The notes: generated from the sequence alone by a model not told the origin. A stretch of 64,000 bases of DNA from Endomychus coccineus (GCA_958510875.1 OY294067.1:55254039-55318038); one strand, 5' to 3'; shown: positions 44,975-57,160, numbered from the stretch's first letter. Numbers and translations: made by a program.

Positions 44975-45340
44975 ATTATGAGGTCTTCTAGATTAATCGG
45001 TAACGCCACACACCTATAGTTCTAAACAGCTGTTTCGCTCTTCTCATCGAGCTCATCAGTAGAGCGAGCAAGTTTGCAACGTTACTGAACGATCTCTGTT
45101 CAAGGTAGACATAACCTACCAACAGCATGATAAAAGACCAAAATATCTCACGCCATCTATGAATAGATGTCACAATAAGATATAAAACAATGTACGACAT
45201 TGACTGACAGAAACGTTGTGACGTTACTGATATATCTAGACTAGAGAGACCTTATCATTGTTATCTGGAAAAAGCAAACCTGAGATAGATGAGTATATTC
45301 ATATATTCAATTAGATCTAATTTGTTACATACGTTACTTT
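44975..45340. repeat. Repeat family R copy
   Basis: Contains CAGCTGTTTCGCTCTTCTC, AAGTTTGCAACGTTACTGAA, CTCACGCCATCTATGAATAG and, inverted at the right, CCTTATCATTGTTATCTGG. These blocks recur near 14.2-14.7 and 50.4-50.7 kb. No coding. Confidence 0.65.
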
Positions 45341-46829
45341 TTGATGTAGAGGAGCAGGTTTTTCCTCTTCCGGATCCTACATAAGTACAATAGTTTCATT
45401 TAATTTTACAATTAAGAGTGCCATAATCCTACTGGAATAATTCGAACCAACCCTACAAATGCATCTCAAAAACATTCAAATATTTGACTATGAACACATA
45501 CAATTTTTCAATACAGTTGCTGGTTAAATAGTTCTGGAAGTACGGGTAAGACAAGACATACAAAGTATAACGCCTCAACAATTAACTGTAGTAATTCGAA
45601 ATATGACGAAAGGGGTTCAGAAGTGAATTGACGTGAGATAAGGACAAGTATATTTTATTATTTATAGACATAAATCCATTTTTTTTAAGTATTAAAAACA
45701 GAAGTCACAAAATAAAAAAATATTAATTTATGTCCACGGTGACTCACAACATTCTTGAACGTATTCAATCAATTTTGCCTGTATTCTCAAAGTCAGAAAT
45801 ACAATCGAAATCAACCTCCTCGTTTTACAATCATAAAGCACCTTCGGCATCTGGGAAGTAGTCATTCATAATACACGATAACTCTGTCGCATGAGACTAT
45901 TTTCGGACGAAGTTTTGGTATTTGACTGGCTTAAAGTAAAAAACATGAAGTAATCGGGCCGCCAAAATTCAAATAATCAGATCCAACGATTGAATAAAAT
46001 ACCAAAGGGGTGATTTATTTTATTACCGAAATTCGTAATGTTCATTTTTATTGTTTGAAAAACATTATGAATATAATTTATATTAAGCCAATAATACTAA
46101 AATATTTTGTACATAAAAATATGAACAATTATTAAATTGGTGCAAACAAAACTGTAAAGAACTAAAATTAAAAGTGCCGCCTATTTCATACTGCAGCCTT
46201 GATTTTCTACTTAGTTCTTTTTATACAGTGTCCTATTTAATTGCATTTTTCAATTTATAAATAATTCAATTGTTTCAAAATATCATTTATTTAGCTTCAT
46301 GACTATTAATAGATTAATTTTAATTATTTTTGAAAATCAACGTGATAGCAAAACATTTTTTTAAAAACGTTTGAAAAATACCCAAGCTGTTATTTTTATT
46401 TGTTTTTATTAAGTGAATATTAAATTAGGATGCAGTGACTCGAAATATCGAAGTAAAAGTAGTAAAAATATTTCTTTCAAATAAAACCATACAGGAAAAA
46501 TGTAAAAGAACATAAAAGTACTTGGCCAGTAGAAATTGAATTATTAAAGTGACAAATATTAATACATAAAATTTATTGAAAATAGCTTCCAATCAAAATT
46601 AAATATTTACAGAGAAAAAAATTAGCGAGCGAAACCATCTAAAGTTTGAAAAAAATTACGTTCTATTTTACCTTCCACCTCGGTTATTCTGTTTGAATAA
46701 TAAATGTGTATTAAAGTTCCGAATCGACAAATAAAAATCAGTCAACTACTTCGAAATTGATATAAATAAATACAGATTAAGTGAACATTTTCCATTAATA
46801 ATCAAGTTAAATAATCCTAATTATTATTT
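45341..46829. other. No recognisable gene
   Basis: Very AT-rich. No supported feature. Confidence 0.3.
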
Positions 46830-46960
46830 ACATTTATTTCGAATAATTGAAAAGATTCCCTCTGTGGTCTGTAACTTTTCAATTTCACAAATGGTCTTGG
46901 AAGCGCGCACTAAAACTGCAGCCTGTCCGACCTATGTATGTAGCAGGGTATGTTTGTTTT
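46830..46960 (-). pseudogene. PLE GIY-YIG remnant
   Basis: The minus strand reads YIGRTGCSFSARFQDHL, matching YIGQTGRSFSVRFNEHL of PLE A. Only this core of the nuclease is recognisable, followed by stops. Confidence 0.6.
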
Positions 46961-47830
46961 TTTAATATCAATGTGGTTTCAACTACAGTATATAATATTT
47001 TGTCGACCATGTCCTTTGACGAAAGAATGGACAGTCCTGAGATGTCTGACATGCATCATTAGGGAATAATCGCAAATTCGATATACAGTTGTAACTTGTC
47101 TAGCAAAATTATGATTTCACAGTGAAATCAGTATTTGAATGAAACATTGAAATCAATAGAAAGCACATATTTAGTTTTAGTGGAGCTCGATATCTGTTAA
47201 GAAAAGTATCGCCGTTAGAGAGGAGTATTTCCGCAGAGAAATGAAGGCAATCAAGAAGCAGAACAGCACAACGGACAAGCATCATCTAGTTGGCAACAGC
47301 GCAAATAGAGGTTTATGAGCTCGCAATGCAGGTGCTGTGAGCTATGCTACGTTGTAACCTGAGATCATCAAAAGCTGGTTTGTCGTAACTATAATAATGA
47401 GGGACCCTTGCCCACTTTGTCGCATCGCTATTGTTTGAATGATTTTAGTTTTGTACAGGATGTATATGTTAATCGTGTTATGGCATTTAATATTCGTCGG
47501 AATTTTTATTATTTGATACAATAATTTATAGATATTTGGAGGCGCATTCCGAGATGAATCTATAAATCTATTTCAGATAGCTCTAAACATACTCTTTCAA
47601 CTCCCTAAAAGTGGGAGAGCAGTTCATTCGTTCTTTGTAAATTTAATTCTTACATTCATTCGGTTTTCTCAAGTATTCGTACACACTTAAAAGAGGAAAG
47701 ACGTAATCATAAAATCAATTATTTTCTTATTAAATTTTATTACAGAATAAATTTAAAAAAGAAATAAAATTACGTACGCTAATTATAACTACGATAAGTC
47801 AGGGGTGTCAAGTGTGCGTCCTTTTACTAT
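46961..47830. other. No recognisable feature
   Basis: Unassigned interval before a mariner. Confidence 0.3.
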
Positions 47831-49048
47831 TACGAGGGAAAGGTGAAAAGTCTCTGAAGAATAAAACAGATGGCGCCACAATCAAAAATTCCATGTGACA
47901 TTTCTGATGTACCATCTTTAACTAGAACGCATTAAAATTTTCAGACTGATATGTCATTCAATTCTGTTTTGACACCCGTCGAAAGCAAGCAGCCTTGAAG
48001 ATTTTTGTAGCATGGAAAAACATTACGCAAACCAAAGCATTTTGATAAATATTATGTGGGCTCGTCACCATCGATTGGAACTATTCGCAAGTGGTTCACT
48101 GATTTTCGTTGTGGCATTATGACAACAAAGGAAGCCGAAGGTTCCGGTCGTCTAATCAAGGTTATAACGCCAGAAACCGTCGATAAAATGCATGGTATGA
48201 CGATAGGCGAGCTAAAGTGCACGGGATTGCTGGAGCTATGGGCATCTCAACAGAACAGGTACGGAACATTTTGCATAAATTTTTAAATATGGGAAAGCTA
48301 TCTGCCAGATGGGTGCCGCATTTGCTCTCTGTTGACAACAAGCACGACCTGGTGACAACTTCAAAGGAGTGTTTGGCGAGATTCAAGCGCCGTTTCGTAA
48401 ACGTGGAGGAAACATAGATCCATCACAACACACCAGAAACCAAAGAACAGTCAAACAGTCTTGTCCTGGCGAATCGAAGCCGAATAAGGCTTAAGTGGGT
48501 TTATCGGCCAATAAAGTCCTGACGACAATTTTTGGGATGCACACGGTGTCGTCCATATCGATTACCTTGAAAAGGGCAAAACGATCACCGGCATATATTA
48601 TGCAGAGCTGTTGGATCGATGGGACCCCGATTTGAAGCGAAAGCGGCCGCATTTGGCATAGAAAAAAGTGATCTTCCATCAGAACAACGCACTGGCGCAC
48701 AGGTCCGCAGTCGCAATGGTATAATTGCATGAATTGCGCTACGAATTGGTTCGTCATCCACCATATTCTCCAGATTTTAACCCCCTGCGATTTTTATCTA
48801 TTTCCAAACGTGGAGAAAAAGCTCGGCGGAAAAAGATTTGGCTCCAAACGACGAGGTCATCGCTAAAACAAACGCCACTTTTGAAGGATCGCCGAAATCG
48901 TATTATTTGGAAGGGATCGAAAAAATTTGAAAAACGTTGGACGAAGTGCACCGGGCTACAAGGAGATTATGTAGAGAATAAAATAAGTTTTGACCAGATA
49001 CATCTTCACTTGTTTCATTTTTCAGGGGCTTTTCACCTTGCCCTCGTA
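47831..49048 (+). mobile_element. Mariner transposon, full-length ends, dead
   Basis: The ends CGAGGG(A/C)AAGGTGAAAAG are inverted (left from 47,833, right to 49,046) and flanked by TA at 47,831-47,832 and 49,047-49,048. Length 1.2 kb, normal for mariner. The left 5' region (GATGGCGCCACAATC) and right end recur in the split copy at 14.7-16.1 kb. Confidence 0.85.
48010..49000 (+). pseudogene. Mariner transposase with frameshifts
   Basis: Frames in order: SIGTIRKWFTDFRCG and the second HTH (HGIAGAMGISTEQVRNILHK); LSARWVPHLLS; a central part with FWDAHGVV- and YYAEL-like words in other frames; RYELVRHPPYSPDFNPLRF (the mariner 'YSPDLxPxDY' region, with the last Asp changed); and FEKRWTKCTGLQGDYVE at the C-terminus. 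At least three frameshifts and the altered catalytic Asp make it inactive. Confidence 0.75.
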
Positions 49049-49059
49049 TATACCCTTAC

Positions 49060-49870
49060 ATTACTGAATTGCAGCAGGCCGGTGATTTTTTACTCTCTTA
49101 GGAAAGCTAAGGTTTTTCCCGGCTTCAGTGGCAAACTTTCCTGGATGGTTGTGTATATTCCGAAGAGTTGCTCCTGAACAGCAGGGTGCCTTCGGTGTCG
49201 GTTTATCAGATGTATCGCTGTTTCTTCTGCTTCGGTGCAGAATCTACACATCCCATGCAGCATTCACTCGAGCGGCCATTGAGTTTGCAGTGTCCCGTTA
49301 TGATTATCATTTTGTCCCTGCTTAGTCTTATACTTTCAAAAACATTATTTTTACTAAATTGATCTAAGAGGATTCTGGATTATCTGTGTTTCGGAAGAGA
49401 CCGACAGTGCTTTGTACTGTGTTCTGTTTCTTCTGTTCTGAGGATTTCCTGTACAGTGTGAATGCCTACACCGCAGAAGGGTTCCGGTCCCATCAGAGGC
49501 GTTTCGGCTCCGTTGTATGCAAGTGCGTCCGCCTATTCACTTCCTTCAATTCCTATATGTCCTGGAACCCAGTGGAGGGTGATTCTGTTGATTCTTTGAA
49601 CCAAGCGCTTCTATAGCTGCATGACTTTCGGACATGATGGCTATGTCCTTTTTGTATCTTTTGTCGATATTGTTGTGTACATCTGCTCAATTGACTTCGG
49701 CTAGAAAGATACTGGAGTATTAACCCATAGGTGAGGAATATTTGGTTTTAGCCCCAAAGACTCTGGCCCCCGTATCTTTTGCTGTTCTTAATCTATCGGT
49801 ATACCACCAGATTGCTCCTTTACTAAAAGGGTGATGAGTATTATTCCCCTGTATCCAATCTTCTTTACTT
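49060..49870 (-). pseudogene. LINE with RNase H domain, 3' part
   Basis: The minus strand gives WYTDRLRTAKDTGARVFG (degenerate RNase H start), then AIMSESHAAIEAL, a PGHIGIEGSE-type motif and ADALAYNGAE (the last RNase H motif). The C-terminal LSRDKMIIITGHCKLN follows, with a degraded HCCH region. Stops and shifts are present. Sequence differs from family Y, so it is probably a separate RNase-H LINE. It abuts the mariner end. Confidence 0.65.
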
Positions 49871-50374
49871 CCAAGGTGGGTTTGTTAGTTTATAAGAACC
49901 ACAGAATTATTGAGAATACTGCAGAGTTAGACATTATTGTTACTTCATTTTGATGTAATAGTAATTATGCAATTATTATTATAAATAATACTTACTTAAA
50001 ATTAGAAAACAAATGAAAGGAAGTTTATTATAATTTATTTTAGCAATGTGTGTGTGTAACTGATAACATCAAGATCTGCAGAAAAAAATATTGGTTACTG
50101 AATTCTAGGAGATAAGGAGGAAGAAGTTTGAAAGAATTTATTTCCATTCAGTGCCGGTTTTAGCATTACCAGCTCCCTGGCCGAGATTTCTAGGGCGCCC
50201 CCACCTCACCTCACACATGTTAAAAAAGGAAAGAAAAAACAAGGGAAAAACTGAAATAATAACAATTTACTTAAACTAATAGTCCTCTAGTAAAATTTTA
50301 CTTTTCTAGCATTTCTCTATCGGCAAACTCTTTTATTAAGACACCACAGTCTATGTAAGAAATTAGATACAGAT
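49871..50374. other. No recognisable feature
   Basis: Unassigned. Confidence 0.3.
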
Positions 50375-50730
50375 GAATATATAAATATATTCATTTATCT
50401 CATGTTGGTTTCTGCCAGATAACAATAGATACCTCTAGTCTAGATCGATCATTAACCCACAAACTAATAGCTCTAGACAGCTGTTTCGCTCTTCTTCATA
50501 GAGTTCGAGTCAATAAGCAATATCGTCGACTGTTTGATTTCTTCTTGATATCTATTCGAAGATGGCGTGAGAAATGTTTGGGTCTATAACCATGCTTTTT
50601 GTCACCTTCAACAGAGATCGTTCAGTAACGTTGCAAACTTTCTCGTTCCACTGATGAGTTCGATAAAAAGAGCGAAACAGCTGTCTAGAACTATTAGTTT
50701 GTGGCGTTACTCATCACCGGTATGTTTTCC
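50375..50730. repeat. Repeat family R copy, foldback form
   Basis: The left arm (about 50,440-50,520) and the right part (50,545-50,730) are inverted relative to each other around CTAGACAGCTGTTTCGCTCTT. The right part carries the complete repeat-R interior on the minus strand. This shows the family has foldback ends. Confidence 0.65.
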
Positions 50731-51442
50731 AAAATTTGATTTTCGATTGTTAAAGTTGCCAAATTTGAGATGATGATAGTTGATGGTCCCCAATTTCATA
50801 CAGCATGCCTTTTGAACTTTTGTTCAACAATAAGGAAACAAGATTACTATACGGAAAATTGCATTTCCACTTCCACAAAGTTTTGCGTTTTTCTCTGATA
50901 TTATAATGCTTGCCGTTTTATCAAAAGAAAGAAAAGACAAATTTAAATTCTTAGTAATATAGGCATTCGATTATCAGGGTTCCAAAGGGCTCTAACGGTG
51001 AATTTTTAATAAAAAAAATATAATTTTCAGCGTTTTCATGTTGAATATTGATGAAAAGAATGGTTGTTTTGTGAAATTCGTATAAAAAAATTGGTTTGCG
51101 ACCCTCGTTGGTCCAAGGATGGTCTAATATGATTAAAAGGCTCAATGTTCCCAAATATAAATAAATGAAATCAAGATTCCGGTGAAGATAATTTCAACAT
51201 GTTTTTGAAAATGCCTCGGAAAATTGAAATCATGCACTATAGGCTCCCTGGCAAGGTTTATTACTTGATTTGGCTACTGATATTTAGATAATTGTTTCAC
51301 ATTTTCTAAGATACCTACTCTTCGCGTTTGTGTAAAGGTAATATAATGAATTTTTTTATTTCATTATCTTCAAACTAAATAATATTTAAATTAATAATAT
51401 CTACAAAAAAATTTACAAAATAATGTACAAAAAACAAATTTA
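50731..51442. other. No recognisable feature
   Basis: Unassigned AT-rich sequence. Confidence 0.3.
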
Positions 51443-51513
51443 ACATTTCTGGGAATCGAACCCGAACCTACTGAGTGGGAGCAACTATGCTAATCCCTAG
51501 ACCACATTGCCCG
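51443..51513 (-). pseudogene. tRNA-like pseudogene or SINE head
   Basis: The minus strand has an A-box-like TGGTCTAGGGATTAGC and a perfect B box, GGTTCGATTCC. A 5-bp anticodon stem (TTGCT/AGTAG, with wobbles) holds the 7-base loop CCCACTC. The acceptor ends do not pair and position 33 is not T, so it is not a functional tRNA. An AT-rich stretch with a T-run follows downstream. Confidence 0.45.
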
Positions 51514-52799
51514 TTGTTATAAACTGTTAAGTACGGTGTAAATTTAAGTTTACTTCAATACTTTTGTTTTTTTTGTTGTTGAACGATTTGATGAAATTTG
51601 GGTGAAAGCAGTTTTAAATTAACTTAAATTTACTGTGAATGTTTTGAATCGGTTCAATGTATATTTTAGGAGTTACGATTATTTTAAATTTTCAACCTTT
51701 CAGGTGTGTTTATTACTGAAAAACAGTATGGTTCGTCACCAAGCAGCAAACTATTCGTGGTCAAAAATTGAAAATGTTATGATAGCCTTCATTTTTGCGT
51801 TATCATGTAGACAAGCATTTCGTGACATATATCCAGATAGACAGACAGATTTTTGTTGCTTAAAATTCGATGAGTAATACTACGATGAAGGAATTTTTGC
51901 TCTAGGACATTTTTTAAAGATTTTAGAAATAGCTTGAATAAATGCAATAATAATGAGGACACTATGTACCGATTCTCCTAACATGCACCATTGAATGCAC
52001 TGCGAAGTCAATAATATGCGATTAAATTACTAAGAACTATGAACTAGCAATCAATCACACGAAGATCGAATTGTTTCAATAACAAGTACCAGTATACGAA
52101 TGGAATCGATAGTCTTTGGAGAATATACGCAAAGACAAATAGTTAGAAAAGTATAAGCTTATATACAAACTGAGGCGATTTCATAGCAGCGTAACCTTTG
52201 AACAATGTCGGTGGTGACATGAAACCAGTTTCAGAGCAACCAGAGTGACAAAGGTATATTGTATATTTGAATAAAAATGCATCCTTTGAACTATACGTTC
52301 GTTATACTTATGCATGACAAAAGGTTATAATGAAAATTTAAATATTAATAATATTACCGAATATATTTATGGTTTCCTCTTTTCTCGACATTTTAGAATA
52401 TCACCCCATTTATAAATCTGATAAACTATTCTTGATATATCCTGGATGTATATAATATTAATGAGGCGGAAATGTACATTAAAATACTTTCCGAATAGTT
52501 GAAGTAAAATTTAAACTAAGCAAGTGTTCTTATTGTGTGAATAATCAAATGAAAATCAGAACCTGCAAAATTTTAAACAGATATTCAAGAGCGCACGCTT
52601 GCGGTTATTGTGCGCGGACTTTTACTTCACCATGTTCGTTCTAAGAATGGGTGATAAAATTGAAATCATGTTTTCAGCTAATAAATACCGCGTATGAATG
52701 AAAGCAATAAAGACAGTACGTGGAATTAATGAAAATGGTTCTGGGTGGAAGTCGCTATATTGAAGAGATTTGACTTCATTTGATTCACTTTTAATATTC
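51514..52799. other. No recognisable feature
   Basis: Unassigned AT-rich sequence. Confidence 0.3.
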
Positions 52800-52868
52800 A
52801 GTTGTACGTTTCACATATATGTAAATTTTAGGGAAATAAGTCATACTAACACATATGCTTATTACTTT

Positions 52869-52911
52869 TGTCTTTACGTACGTTTCGGTCTCACGACCAT
52901 CCTCAGAAGAT
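52869..52911 (-). ncRNA. Hammerhead-ribozyme motif, left arm
   Basis: Core CTGAGGA (N7 is variable in hammerheads), one extra T, helix II GGTC/GACC, GAAA, helix III ACG/CGT and a TA site. Stem I is TCTT/AAGA. The core is intact. Confidence 0.7.
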
Positions 52912-53269
52912 GTATCAATGTCTAAAACGTAATTTCTGAGAACTAAATGTATTAAGCACAAAGCGTCCTATCGCACTAATTTCAATTAAAAATGCCCATG
53001 TCGCCGAAACGAAGGGAAACACGAGTGAACATGTATCAAGAAGCAACTGCATAGCAAAATACTTCTAATGTTCGGAGTCATCTCTTGCAATGTTTGAATA
53101 AGACTCAAACCACACTGTAATATGCTCAAGTATCCACTTTCGAACCAGATGTTAAAGATTTATGAGGTAATAGGAAAAGATTGTCAGACTTTATTGACCA
53201 TATTGCAACTTCAACATTCTACCTAGAATATACTTTTAACGTTATAAAGACGAACGTAGAAATTTGCGC

Positions 53270-53625
53270 AAGGATTTTAATTAATTAAATTAGAATAAAT
53301 TTAACTTAATGATTGAACGTCTATTCTATGATTTAAAGACTTAAAGTCACGTTTTCTGTGAATCATCTCCATTATAGATCTTTTATAATAATTGATTTCT
53401 TTAGTTAAAATAGTAACATTTTTGTAATCCAATAGATGATTATAATGTTTAGAAGAGGCGGTGGAATTTTCTAAGTTTTTATTTCTAGTACTATACTTAT
53501 GACCATACAATCTTTTTTGTAAATTTTGTTTAGAGATTCCTGTATGTCCCATCGCAATTTAAATAATTTAATTTATATACTGTGTGGTTTTGCTCATATT
53601 TAGGTATTAAAGGTTTTGGATTTGA
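53270..53625 (-). pseudogene. PLE B GIY-YIG end, left arm
   Basis: The minus strand reads HTVYKLNYLNC-like, then TGISKQNLQKRLYGHKYS and YYKRSIMEMIHRKRDFKS, the C-terminal part of the PLE B nuclease. It stops at 53,301. A frameshift separates the VYKLN part from the TGIS part. Confidence 0.65.
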
Positions 53626-53639
53626 ATCAATTGCTGTTT

Positions 53640-54666
53640 CTTCTTTTCATCAACGATATAAAGTAGGTTTTCAAGATATGTAGTTTTTTGCTTTTTGTCG
53701 ATGATTTGGAACTTTTCTATGTTGAATCTGTTTTAGATGCTCTATCAGTTCAAAAAGAGTTAACAGAACTTTTCATATGGTGCAACGGAAATGGAATGGA
53801 GCTTAATGTTGATAAATGCTTTGTAATGAGGTTTTATGGAAGCAATAATTTTGTGGATTTCGATTATCATATCAATAACAATATCTTACCTAGTAAAACA
53901 GACATAAGAGATCTTGGTATTATTATGAACGGAAAGCTTACTTTTAATGCAAATTGTAATTATATAGTTAATAAAGCACTTAAGTCCTTAGGTTTTATAA
54001 AAAGAGTTTCTATTGATTTTCATAACATTGTTTCTATAAGATATCTTTACACAGCATTGATGCGTCCGTACCTTGAGTATTGCTCTACTATATGGTCTCC
54101 TTATAATGTTCATCGCATGAGGATTGAAAGGGTTCAACATAAGTTTTTAAGATTTGCCGCCTATAAAATGAATATTGGATTTCGTGGCTATAATTTCAAT
54201 TACGACTTGGTTGAATCTATTCTAAATATTGCAAAATTAACATTACGTAGATATCACAATGATCTAAAATTTTTATATAAACTCATTAATGGGTTAGTTA
54301 ACTGTCCTGATTTACTATCACAAATTAATTTCCGCATTCCCCAAAGAACTACCCACTCGGCTAATATTAATATATTTCACATACCATATAGCAGAACAAA
54401 CTACATAATGCATTCTCCATTTTGTCGTATTTTAACTACCGCAAATCATTATTCAAATCTCAATTTTTGAAACATTTCTTTGGTTGCTTTTCAAAGGGCT
54501 TTAACTCAACATAGATTATGTGATTTCGAATGTATGTATATGTCTGTGTATATGTGCAATGTAAACTCTTTATTTTATATTCTTTTTATTCTTTTTACGA
54601 TACATTATATTTTACTAGATTTGTTATACTGTAAAAGGGTTCGTCCCGTTAATAAAGAAATAAATA
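53640..54666 (+). pseudogene. LINE reverse-transcriptase 3' part with (AAAT)n tail
   Basis: Open frame 53,688-54,470 begins at the catalytic box LFVDDLELF (VDD form). It continues with WCNGNGMELNVDKCFVMRF, a DLGIIMNGKLTF segment and YTALMRPYLEYCSTIWSPY, all typical of the RT thumb. The sequence ends in AATAAATAAATAAAT, a tail. The 5' two-thirds are absent. It occupies the centre between the two PLE B arms. No clear TSD, so capture during PLE insertion is as likely as a later insertion. Confidence 0.8.
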
Positions 54667-56060
54667 AATAAATACCTGAAGATAAACAAAACCACAGAGT
54701 ATATAAATTAAATTGTTTAGATTCCGATGTAGTACAGTCATTTTATGGATTGGTCGTACTTTTTTTTCCGACTTTAGATTTGAAAATACAGAAAGTTAGG
54801 AAATTTTCCGTAGATTATGAAAAAAATAGTGGCTGGAAACCTCCAATGAAGGAAAATGTCTTAATTTAAATATATACGATTTTCCGTGTTTTTCCGGGAA
54901 AGAACACTTACATCTTCGAAAATAAGCATTTTAGAAGGAAAAGTTTCCAACAAAAGTTGTTCAGCATTAAATTTTACATAGGAATTGACTATTCTGAATT
55001 TAATTTTTATCGAATTTTCCAAGCATTGGATGGGAAAACAAAATATTTTCGAATAAGAACTATATATGAGAAAAAATTGCATTTGGCTGGTAAATACGAT
55101 ATGATAATTTTATATTGGGGTATATATCGTTACTGTAAATGATTATAATTAAGAATTTTCCAATATTTGCCCTAATTTTACGAGTTAGGAAAATTTTTTT
55201 TTTCAATCTTAGTGTATCATATGTCGATTTTTAGGTTTTATAGAGCTCTGATAACGACTTTTCAGTTCATTTTGTCATGAAAAGTCATTGAAAACGTACA
55301 TTCGGAAAATGGGAATTTTTTTTTTTTCGATTATGGCGTGTGACAGATTAATTCTTATATTTTTTTAGGGTTCGGAAAATTAGGGCAAATATTGGAAAAT
55401 TCTTAATTATAATCATTTACAGCCAAATGCAATTTTTTCTCATATATAGTTCTTATTCGAAAATATTTTATTTTCCCATCCAATGCTTGGAAAATTCGAT
55501 GAAAATTAAATTCAGAATAGTCAATTCCTATGTAAAATTTAATGCTGAACAACTTTTGTTGCAAACTTTTCCTGCTAAAATGCTTATTTTCGAAGATATA
55601 AGTGTTCTTTCCCGGAAAAACCCGGAAATCTTATATACATATAAATCAAGACATTTTCCTTCATTGGAGGTTTTCAGCCACTATTTTTTTTCGCAATATA
55701 CGGAAAATTTCCTATTTTCAAACCTTAAGTCGGAAAAAAAGTACCAAATCTCAAAAAAATCCATAAAATGACTGTACTAATGGGACTTATACAGGAATCT
55801 TTAAGCAATACTGACAAAAAACAATGTATGGCCAGAAGTATAGTAGAAACTAAACTGAAAATTCCACCGCCCTTGCTAAACATTGTTTTGATTATAACCA
55901 TCAATTCGGTTACAATAATGTTAATATTTTAACTGAAGAAACCAATTATTACAAAAGATGTATCCTGGAGATGATTCACATAAAACGTGACTCTAAGTCT
56001 GTGAATCATAGAACGGATATTCAGTCATTAAGTCAAATGTATACTAATTTAATTAATTAA
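54667..56060 (+). pseudogene. PLE B GIY-YIG end, right arm, split by a foldback element
   Basis: The first part (54,667-54,729) reads EDKQNHRVYKLNCLDSD. After the foldback element, GTYTGIF resumes at 55,781. Then come NSTALAKHCFDYNHQF and YYKRCILEMIHIKRDSKS and the stop. Joined, the protein order is unbroken, except for stop codons after TGIFKQY. It is the nuclease domain only, without the RT core. Confidence 0.7.
54727..55782. mobile_element. 1,050-bp foldback element, ends TAGTAC, 3-bp TSD ATG
   Basis: The element is 54,730-55,779, starting TAGTACAGTCAT and ending with the exact complement. ATG flanks both sides; removing one copy and the element restores the PLE reading frame. Arms of about 447 bp pair without net gaps (54,730-55,176 with 55,333-55,779), leaving a loop of about 156 bp. 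The 73- and 114-codon frames in the arms are mirror images of one sequence, not genes. Confidence 0.85.
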
Positions 56061-56265
56061 AGCCCTTGCAAATTCCTATATGCGTCTTTATAAGACGTTG
56101 CATGAGAATATTAGAAGTAGATTGCTATGCAGTGGCTTTTTGATACATATTATCATATTAATATACTTAAAACATTAATGTGTTACAATTTCGATTACTC
56201 GTGTTTCTCCTAGCTTTGTGCTTGATACAATTTGTTTTAAGAAATCCCGTTTGATACATTGATAC

Positions 56266-56309
56266 GTCTTCTGATGATGGTCGTGAGACCGAAACATACG
56301 TAAAGACGA
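56266..56309 (+). ncRNA. Hammerhead-ribozyme motif, right arm
   Basis: Core CTGATGA, helix II GGTC/GACC and GAAA are intact. Helix III reads ACA..CGT, with one weak pair relative to other copies. Stem I is GTCTT/AAGAC. Confidence 0.7.
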
Positions 56310-56515
56310 AAATAATAAGCATATGTGTTAGTGTGACCTATTTCCCGAGAATTTATATATAATTCATACCGGGTTCAAGAATCATTATCAAGTTGTACGT
56401 TTCTTCCGCTTGTATGGTATTTAGTGGCAGCTAATTTATAATTTTATGGACTAAAGATGTAATATTTATATGTAAGTAAACAAAATTGCAATGATAGTAT
56501 TTCAAGAGAGTTCTA

Positions 56516-57160
56516 CCGGTATGGTTTTTTAGTCGATACCCATATTCGCCGATACCGATATATATTGGTCTAACGCCCCATACAATCAAACATAACATAC
56601 GTATTTAATTGTGACAACGTTGCATAGCTAATAAGGCCTAGGTATAAACACCCGGCTCAATATCAGCGGGCGAAGGCGAGCGGCTCCAGTACTTCCCTGA
56701 AGAGACCTACCTTGCGCCTCGCGTTCCGTATAAAGCAGATTTGGATTATAATTATTATGTGCCAGTGTTTCTAACGCGTACTGCAGAATGGCTCCAGGGA
56801 AAAGCATTTACTGGCAATATTTCATCAAGAATTAAGTATGCCCGAAAGATGAGGTCTCTGCTGCTAAATGAAAACTGTATGAAGCAACAATTTCTTTAGG
56901 ATGTGATGTCGGAAAATCTGCAAATACTTCAAATAGACATGCAGAAAATCACAGCCAGGATTTTTGAAATAATAATTAAAGACGTTTGTGTTGAAGATTC
57001 TCAATAAAACTGTTCATTAAAATAAAGTTACATCTTTTTTTTTAAGTAAAATATATCGATATAAAAGGTATATCGGCCGATACAATAATAATGACCTAAC
57101 GGCCGCTATGGCCGATGTATCGGTATCGGTAGATATCCATACATCAGTGTCCCCTTGTAT
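56516..57160 (-). mobile_element. hAT-like element with TATCGG-rich ends, degraded
   Basis: The left end contains CGATACCCATATTCGCCGATAC. The right end contains GGCCGATGTATCGGTATCGG and, on its outer side, a complement of CAGTG. On the minus strand around 56,690-56,950 there is LILDEILPVN and a following segment that match the fragment at 26.8-26.95 kb. The body is short, so most of the transposase is lost. Confidence 0.5.

Larger units (their letters stand above)
52800..56403 (+). mobile_element. PLE family B composite with 13-bp TSD and nested elements
   Basis: AGTTGTACGTTTC is found at 52,800-52,812 and 56,391-56,403. Between lie a left arm in minus orientation (to about 53,630) and a right arm in plus orientation (54,667-56,360). 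Both carry the GIY-YIG end and 3' region of PLE B and a hammerhead motif. A LINE fragment separates the arms, and a foldback element interrupts the right arm. A tail of about 30 bp lies between the right arm and the TSD. Confidence 0.85.

Noticed and set aside
51443..51513. Functional tRNA gene
   Set aside because: The acceptor stem does not pair and the base before the anticodon is not T.
54861..55771. Two frames beginning MQFFLIYSSYSKIF
   Set aside because: They are mirror copies in the arms of the foldback element and carry no domain.
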